From the NCBI GenBank assembly GCA_964367685.1, contig CAYIYM010000037.1, positions 1-18,490 of the forward strand: DNA of 18,490 nucleotides, in the 5' to 3' direction. The translations under genes were made by a program, and so were the position numbers. Below the pieces are notes generated by a model. The model ran no database searches. It saw only the letters and a program-made list of their open reading frames with translations, and was not told where the DNA came from. The stretch is from CAUPWF01 sp964367685 (lineage in GTDB: Bacteria; Bacillota; Clostridia; Lachnospirales; Lachnospiraceae). Position 1 is the first letter of the stretch, and every line of letters starts with the position of its first letter. This document shows positions 14,156-18,490 of this stretch, piece after piece.

Positions 14156-14452
14156 ATGATTATTTATGACAAAGTCAAAAAAGAAACGCTAGAAATCCAA
14201 AACACAAATGAGTTAATTTCATTAATGCAAACCGGCGGACGTCAAATCGATTTATACTTTGCAGAAGAAAAAAGCGATGAAGACGGCTATATGTCTTGGG
14301 ATGTGGAACACTGGTCAAGCATCGACAGCAAACGCTTCATTCGTTGCTATTCATTAAAAGAACGAGTTCTCGGTGAATCTACTGGTCACAATATTTATGA
14401 CTTGGCAAATGATTTTAAACCAGAAGAAGCAATGAAAATTGAATTAAGCTAA
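14156..14452 (+). CDS. Small acidic protein of unknown function
   Basis: A 98-residue protein that I do not recognise. The reading frame is open upstream into cdd, but the ATG at 14156 has AGGAG (14143-14147) eight bases before it and a promoter at 14090-14118, so this is the real start. It is soluble, without signal peptide or membrane segment, and rich in acidic residues and serine. It starts MIIYDKVKKETLEI and has a central tryptophan-containing stretch, YMSWDVEHWSS (about residues 45-55). It stands alone between two promoters and a terminator, as its own transcription unit. No function can be proposed from neighbours. Confidence 0.75.
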   Translation: MIIYDKVKKETLEIQNTNELISLMQTGGRQIDLYFAEEKSDEDGYMSWDVEHWSSIDSKRFIRCYSLKERVLGESTGHNIYDLANDFKPEEAMKIELS

Positions 14453-14456
14453 TATG

Positions 14457-14508
14457 AAAAGCTACTCCCGCATTGCTTGCTTTCTGTAGGCATTCGGAGT
14501 AGTTTTTT
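14457..14508 (+). terminator. Terminator overlapping the end of the convergent regulator gene
   Basis: CTACTCC (14462-14468) pairs with GGAGTAG (14496-14502), extended by A-T and one G-T pair outward, and is followed by six T. It serves the small protein gene ending at 14452. The whole hairpin lies inside the last 15 or so codons of the PocR-domain regulator on the other strand, whose stop codon is the first three bases of the stem. Confidence 0.8.
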
Positions 14509-15394
14509 CTATTTTCTTAAAAGTCTTAATAAAATATCCTGAATCCGAAAACCCTAACTCCTCACTAATTTGACTCACTGACAATTCCGTTTTTCCCAAT
14601 AATTGCTTTGCCCATTTGATTTTCAATTCCGTTACATATACCACATATCCCACGCCAACTTCCCTTGTAAATAATCGACTAAAATGACCTGCACTTAAAT
14701 GCACAAATTCTGCTGCCTCCCGCACACTCAACATACGACTTTGATTGGCATGAATATAATCCAAGACAGATAAAATATAAGAATTCTGTGTCAATACACC
14801 ACTCATTCCACTCTCTTCTATTCTTTTCCCTTTTGGATAGGCATCTAATAGCACCTTCTTACTCTTAGCTTCATCCACAATATAGGAACACAAGTGGAAT
14901 ATCATATTCGCCACTTCCTCGATACGCTCGTAGGTCATGCTCGGAACTTCATCATATAGTCGCTGTAATACCATAGAATGATTCAATGCATTAATGCCCG
15001 TTGGCGAATAATGTAGTTGTTCTATTAAACGTGTACGTTCTCCCTCTATCTCTTTAAGTTTCACCTGCCCTGTCAACACAGCACCTACATAACGCTCATC
15101 AATGGTAATAGGCACTGCAATATCAATTAATCCATAATGACAAAAGTAAATAAAAGGCTTATTGGAACATACCGCCTCAAACCCACCTCGCGCATCACAT
15201 TTTTCACAGCGTTTTGCAAGCTCTTTACTCTTTCTAACTTCGGCACAAAAAGGATTACACCCACTATGCTTTGTAATTGGTACGCCTTTAAAGTTCGTCG
15301 TAATCATAGCCATCTGGGTAACTTTCGACAGAGAATCCTGTACCATTTCCCATTTTTCTATATCTAATATTTTTTCTAAACTTAAATATTTCAT
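14462..15394 (-). CDS. AraC-family regulator with PocR sensor domain
   Basis: A 310-residue transcription regulator. The N-terminal PocR-type ligand-binding domain covers about residues 5-175. It has the family's cysteines (C46, C50, C63, C66, C76 and C85) and the FCHYGLIDIAVPI and YVGAVLTGQV stretches. The C-terminal AraC DNA-binding domain has two helix-turn-helix units at about 205-256 and 257-305 (the second with SVSQISEELGFSDSGYFIKTFKK). PocR controls propanediol use in Salmonella, and related domains are thought to sense small diols or hydrocarbon derivatives. With glycerol dehydrogenase and dihydroxyacetone kinase diverging from it, glycerol or dihydroxyacetone sensing is likely, by inference. 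The frame opens at 15424, but AGGAG lies five bases before the ATG at 15394, which also begins the conserved domain. Confidence 0.9.
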   Translation of the reverse strand: MKYLSLEKILDIEKWEMVQDSLSKVTQMAMITTNFKGVPITKHSGCNPFCAEVRKSKELAKRCEKCDARGGFEAVCSNKPFIYFCHYGLIDIAVPITIDERYVGAVLTGQVKLKEIEGERTRLIEQLHYSPTGINALNHSMVLQRLYDEVPSMTYERIEEVANMIFHLCSYIVDEAKSKKVLLDAYPKGKRIEESGMSGVLTQNSYILSVLDYIHANQSRMLSVREAAEFVHLSAGHFSRLFTREVGVGYVVYVTELKIKWAKQLLGKTELSVSQISEELGFSDSGYFIKTFKKIEKTTPNAYRKQAMRE

Positions 15395-15424
15395 TTTCAC
15401 TCCTAATTCATTTATTTCAATCAA

Positions 15425-15474
15425 AAATGGTAATATTACAACATTTTTTTACTTTTGTTTTAATAATACCATTT
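15425..15474. promoter_or_regulatory. Inverted-repeat operator candidate in the regulator/gldA gap
   Basis: AAATGGTAATATTA (15425-15438) and TAATAATACCATTT (15461-15474) are inverted copies matching at 13 of 14 positions, with 22 bases between them. The distal arm overlaps the predicted -10 of the regulator's own promoter. It may be a regulator binding site for autoregulation or DNA looping. A hairpin in the leader RNA is the alternative. Confidence 0.5.
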
Positions 15475-15492
15475 ATTTATGCACTTTTACAA
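15463..15492 (-). promoter_or_regulatory. Candidate promoter of the PocR-domain regulator
   Basis: On the minus strand TTGTAA (15487-15492) lies 18 bp before TATTAT (15463-15468), with a leader of about 60 bases. The -10 lies inside one arm of the inverted repeat at 15425-15474. Confidence 0.4.
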
Positions 15493-15504
15493 CACTTATG
15501 TACA

Positions 15505-15532
15505 TTGTTTATCTCATTTTATTGTGTATAAT
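15505..15532 (+). promoter_or_regulatory. Promoter of the gldA-dhaK operon
   Basis: A perfect -10 TATAAT (15527-15532) has only a poor -35, TTGTTT (15505-15510), at 16 bp. A good -10 with a weak -35 is typical of promoters that need an AraC-type activator bound just upstream. Confidence 0.65.
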
Positions 15533-15573
15533 TAACTTAATTAAAAAAATTCAATTAGGAGGAATTTATTATT

Positions 15574-16701
15574 ATGAGAAGAGCTTTTATTTGCCCAACA
15601 AAATATGTACAAGGGGAGAACGAACTTTTAAATCTAGGCTATTTTGTAAACACTTTTGGAAAATCCGCATTGCTAATAGCACATCCTGATGATGTAGCAC
15701 GCGTAAAAGAGAAACTAGATGCGACTGCATCGAAATTCTCTGTTTCATTTATTGAAAGCAATTTCCAAGGAGAATGTTCTCGTCAAGAAGTCGCAAGATT
15801 ACAACAAGTGGCCAAGGAGAACAACTGTGATTGCACGATCGGTTTAGGTGGCGGGAAAGCAATCGATACTGCCAAATGCGTTGCAGAGGGCGGAAACCTA
15901 ATTATTGCCCCTACCATTGCTGCAACAGATGCACCAACAAGCCACTCTGCTGTATTATATACACCAGATGGAGCATTTGATGATTACGCTTACTTCAAGC
16001 AAAGTCCAAGCGTTGTACTAATTGATACAACCGTAATTGCGAAAGCACCTACACGTTTCTTAGTTTCCGGAATCGGCGATGCAATCTCTACTTACTTTGA
16101 AGCTCGTGCAACAGCTGCTTCCTTTTCAAATGTTAATGCCGGTCTCCCATGTGGCGCTAGAGAAGGCGTATGCCCTCCTGCAAAAGGCACATTAACATCA
16201 CTTGCACTTGCAAAGCTTTGCTACGAAACCTTACTTGCCGACGGCGCGAAAGCAAAGGCTGCTTGTGATTGTAACTTAGTAACCCAGGCCCTAGAAAATA
16301 TTATCGAAGCAAATATCTTACTATCCGGCCTCGGTTTCGAAAGTGGCGGTTTAGGTGGCGCTCATGCTATCCATGATGGCTTGACAATCCTAGAGGGTAC
16401 ACACCAATACTTCCACGGCGAAAAAGTGGCTTTTGGAACACTTTGCCAATTAGTACTTGAAAATGCTCCTGAAGAAGAGCTTTATACTGTATTAGATTTC
16501 TTAGTAGAGATGGGATTACCAGTGTGCTTAGAAGACATCGGCGTAGACAAGATTACAGAAGAAGAACTGATGGCTGTTGCTGCGAAGGCCTGCATCCCAG
16601 AGGAATCTATTCATTCAATGCCATTCCCTATTGAAGTAGAGGCAGTAGCTGCTGCAATCATCACTGCTGATTCAATCGGACGAGCATACAAAGAACTATA
16701 A
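15574..16701 (+). CDS. gldA: Glycerol dehydrogenase, NAD-dependent
   Basis: A 375-residue iron/zinc-type alcohol dehydrogenase of the GldA subgroup, oxidising glycerol to dihydroxyacetone with NAD+. The NAD-binding GLGGGKAIDTAK is at residues 90-101. Metal ligands fit D169 (SGIGDA), H264 (GGAHAIHDG) and H281 (FHGEKVAFG). APTIAATDAPTSHSAVLY (112-129) is the GldA-type substrate loop. Compared with the E. coli and Bacillus enzymes (recalled), the segment after SNVNAG, about residues 188-204, looks some ten residues longer and contains a cysteine pair, C193 and C200. AGGAGG lies 11 bases before the ATG. The kinase gene follows after 30 bases, so the product is passed to phosphorylation. Expression is likely controlled by the divergent PocR-domain regulator. 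Confidence 0.93.
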   Translation: MRRAFICPTKYVQGENELLNLGYFVNTFGKSALLIAHPDDVARVKEKLDATASKFSVSFIESNFQGECSRQEVARLQQVAKENNCDCTIGLGGGKAIDTAKCVAEGGNLIIAPTIAATDAPTSHSAVLYTPDGAFDDYAYFKQSPSVVLIDTTVIAKAPTRFLVSGIGDAISTYFEARATAASFSNVNAGLPCGAREGVCPPAKGTLTSLALAKLCYETLLADGAKAKAACDCNLVTQALENIIEANILLSGLGFESGGLGGAHAIHDGLTILEGTHQYFHGEKVAFGTLCQLVLENAPEEELYTVLDFLVEMGLPVCLEDIGVDKITEEELMAVAAKACIPEESIHSMPFPIEVEAVAAAIITADSIGRAYKEL

Positions 16702-16731
16702 AATACAATCCCATTAAGAAGAGGTGTTTTC

Positions 16732-18486
16732 ATGAAGAAAATTATTAATAATCCACAAAATGTAGTGATGGAAATGTGCAATGGATTTGCTGCCGCACAT
16801 TCTGACATTGAATTTATTTCAAAATATAAAATATTAAAAAAGAAAGCTATTGATTTAAACAAGGTTTCTCTTATCAGCGGTGGTGGCTCTGGACACGAGC
16901 CCGCTCACGGCGGATTTATTGGAACAGGAATGTTAGATGCTGCTGTGTGCGGTGATGTATTTGCATCCCCATCTCAGATTCAAATTTACAAAGCAATCAA
17001 AGAAACTGCATCTGACAAAGGTACTTTACTTATCATCAAAAACTACAGCGGCGACATGATGAACTTCAAAAATGCAGCCCACCTTGCAACAGAGGATGGA
17101 ATCGAAGTAGACTACGTAAAAGTAGATGATGACATTGCAGTAGAAGACAGTTTATACACAGTAGGTAGACGTGGTGTTGCCGGAACAGTTTTAGTCCACA
17201 AAATCGCAGGTGCAAAAGCAGAAGAAGGCGCTTCGCTTGCAGAGGTAAAAGCCATTGCCAACAAAGCCATTACGAATGTGAAAAGCATTGGATTTGCTTT
17301 CTCTTCTTGTACTGTTCCCGCAAAAGGCACTCCTACATTCGAATTAGCAGAAAACGAGATGGAATACGGAGTAGGAATCCATGGTGAGCCCGGAATCAAA
17401 CGCGAGAAACTTATGTCAGCCGATGAATTAGCAGAGCGCATGTGCACTTCTTTACTGAAAGAATTAAATATAAGTGAAGACTATAAAGGCGAAGTGTCTA
17501 TTTTAGTGAACGGCTTTGGTGGAACACCGCTTCAAGAATTATACCTATTCAACAACTCTGTATTAGCCCAATTATCTAAACGCGGAATTGTAGCTTCAAG
17601 AGTATTTGTTGGCAATTATATGACAAGTATTGAAATGCAAGGTGCTTCCCTATCGATCCTTAAGTTAGACGAAGAAACCAAGAAATATCTAACCGCACCA
17701 AGTACTGCTCCTGCATTCACAATCGCTGGAAATGAAACAGATTCTAGCTACACATGCTTCGAGGAATCCGCAGCTACTAGCAAGACAAATTTTACTGTGG
17801 AGACACCTTCAGAACACGCTATTATCTCTAATAACACTCTCACTTTAGATAACATGAAATTTATTTTAGATAAAATGTGTGAAGTAATCATTGAAAATGA
17901 AGTTCCATTTTGTGAATTAGATGCACACGCTGGCGATGGTGATTTTGGTATGAGTATCGCAAAAGGATTCCGTCAAGTAAAACGTGAGTGGGCATACCTT
18001 ACTCGTTCAGAAGTCACAACAATCGGAGAATTTTTAGAGGAAGCATCTATGATCATTATGGAACATTGTGGTGGTGCAAGTGGTCCAATATGGGGTTCTG
18101 CATTCCGTAGTGCTGGTAGATCCGTTGGACAAAAGACAACCCTATCTGTTACCGACTTTGCCACTATGATACAAGCTGCTGTTAAAGGAGTTCAAGACAC
18201 AGGTGCTCGTTCATTTGGACGCGGAGCAATCGTTGGTGATAAAACTTTAATTGATGCCCTCGTACCTTGTGCTGACACTTGGAGTGCAGGATCTTCAGAT
18301 GACTTTAAAACACTTTTTACAGCTAGTGCAAAAGCTGCTGTAGAAGGAGCGAAGAAAACAGAGCAGATTGTCGCTAGAATGGGACGCGCTGGTACAGTAG
18401 GCGAGCGTAGCATTGGATACCCAGATGCTGGTGCCTATGGATTAGGTGTAATCTTTACCGAAATCGCAAAATCTTTACAATCATAA
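16732..18486 (+). CDS. dhaK: Dihydroxyacetone kinase, ATP-dependent (fused DhaK-DhaL)
   Basis: A 584-residue kinase that phosphorylates dihydroxyacetone to dihydroxyacetone phosphate, linking glycerol oxidation to glycolysis. The DhaK half (about 1-330) has the SGGGSGHEPAHGGFIG substrate motif at 49-64 and H217 in GIHGEPG, the histidine that covalently binds the substrate. The DhaL half (about 370-584) has the metal-ATP motif with D397, D402 and D404 (LDAHAGDGDFG). A further GGASGPIWGSAF stretch lies around residue 445. Fusion of both domains marks the Citrobacter-type ATP-dependent enzyme rather than the phosphotransferase-dependent three-subunit type, and no DhaM gene is seen here. AGAGGTG precedes the start. 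The stop codon is complete and only four bases follow, so any further operon genes are out of view. Confidence 0.95.
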   Translation: MKKIINNPQNVVMEMCNGFAAAHSDIEFISKYKILKKKAIDLNKVSLISGGGSGHEPAHGGFIGTGMLDAAVCGDVFASPSQIQIYKAIKETASDKGTLLIIKNYSGDMMNFKNAAHLATEDGIEVDYVKVDDDIAVEDSLYTVGRRGVAGTVLVHKIAGAKAEEGASLAEVKAIANKAITNVKSIGFAFSSCTVPAKGTPTFELAENEMEYGVGIHGEPGIKREKLMSADELAERMCTSLLKELNISEDYKGEVSILVNGFGGTPLQELYLFNNSVLAQLSKRGIVASRVFVGNYMTSIEMQGASLSILKLDEETKKYLTAPSTAPAFTIAGNETDSSYTCFEESAATSKTNFTVETPSEHAIISNNTLTLDNMKFILDKMCEVIIENEVPFCELDAHAGDGDFGMSIAKGFRQVKREWAYLTRSEVTTIGEFLEEASMIIMEHCGGASGPIWGSAFRSAGRSVGQKTTLSVTDFATMIQAAVKGVQDTGARSFGRGAIVGDKTLIDALVPCADTWSAGSSDDFKTLFTASAKAAVEGAKKTEQIVARMGRAGTVGERSIGYPDAGAYGLGVIFTEIAKSLQS

Positions 18487-18490
18487 AAAA

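Noticed and set aside
1..18490. CRISPR arrays, insertion sequences or integrated elements
   Set aside because: No regularly spaced repeats, transposase-like proteins, terminal inverted repeats or tRNA-linked attachment duplications were seen, apart from the 6-base AGCGGG repeat at tRNA-Gly, which is too short for an att site.

Overview
The window looks like chromosomal DNA from an AT-rich, anaerobic, low-GC Gram-positive bacterium, most likely a Lachnospiraceae (Clostridium cluster XIVa) relative. Supporting signs are the dnaX-ybaB-recR cluster, a transketolase split into two genes, a DUF5711-type protein typical of that family, tRNA genes without encoded CCA, strong AGGAGG-type ribosome binding sites and sigma-A promoters of TTGACA-N17-TATAAT type. 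I see no transposase, integrase, phage gene or CRISPR array. All genes look intact; several starts lie downstream of the longest open frame.

Layout. At 1-180 two near-identical promoters 96 bp apart fire leftward out of the window, as expected for an rRNA (or tRNA) operon just outside. At 274-2128 (minus) lies a two-gene membrane unit, CvpA-family plus DUF5711-type. At 2304-4808 (minus) a POT/PTR-family transporter is followed by an M24 Xaa-Pro-type aminopeptidase, a plausible peptide uptake and cleavage unit. The 326 bp before the next gene hold divergent promoters and a perfect 17-bp palindrome. At 5135-8610 (plus) an XRE-type regulator precedes a three-gene cassette: a mercuric-reductase-like FAD disulfide oxidoreductase, a CDP-alcohol phosphatidyltransferase and a TVP38/TMEM64 (DedA superfamily) membrane protein. 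It ends at a strong 14-bp-stem terminator.

At 8671-10433 (minus) are the C- and N-terminal halves of transketolase, overlapping by 13 bp. At 10602-13237 (minus) is dnaX-ybaB-recR (clamp loader, nucleoid protein, recombination mediator). At 13346-13492 (minus) are tRNA-Phe and tRNA-Gly with their own consensus promoter and terminator. Cytidine deaminase (minus) and a 98-residue protein of unknown function (plus) diverge from about 14090. At 14462-18486 a PocR-domain AraC regulator (minus) diverges from glycerol dehydrogenase and an ATP-dependent fused dihydroxyacetone kinase (plus), a complete oxidative route from glycerol to dihydroxyacetone phosphate with its likely regulator.

The best candidate for an under-described system is the 5909-8610 cassette. 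It joins a thiol/FAD redox enzyme, a phospholipid head-group transferase and a possible lipid-moving membrane protein, and sits beside an XRE regulator and a palindromic operator that also abuts the promoter of the divergent peptide-transporter unit.
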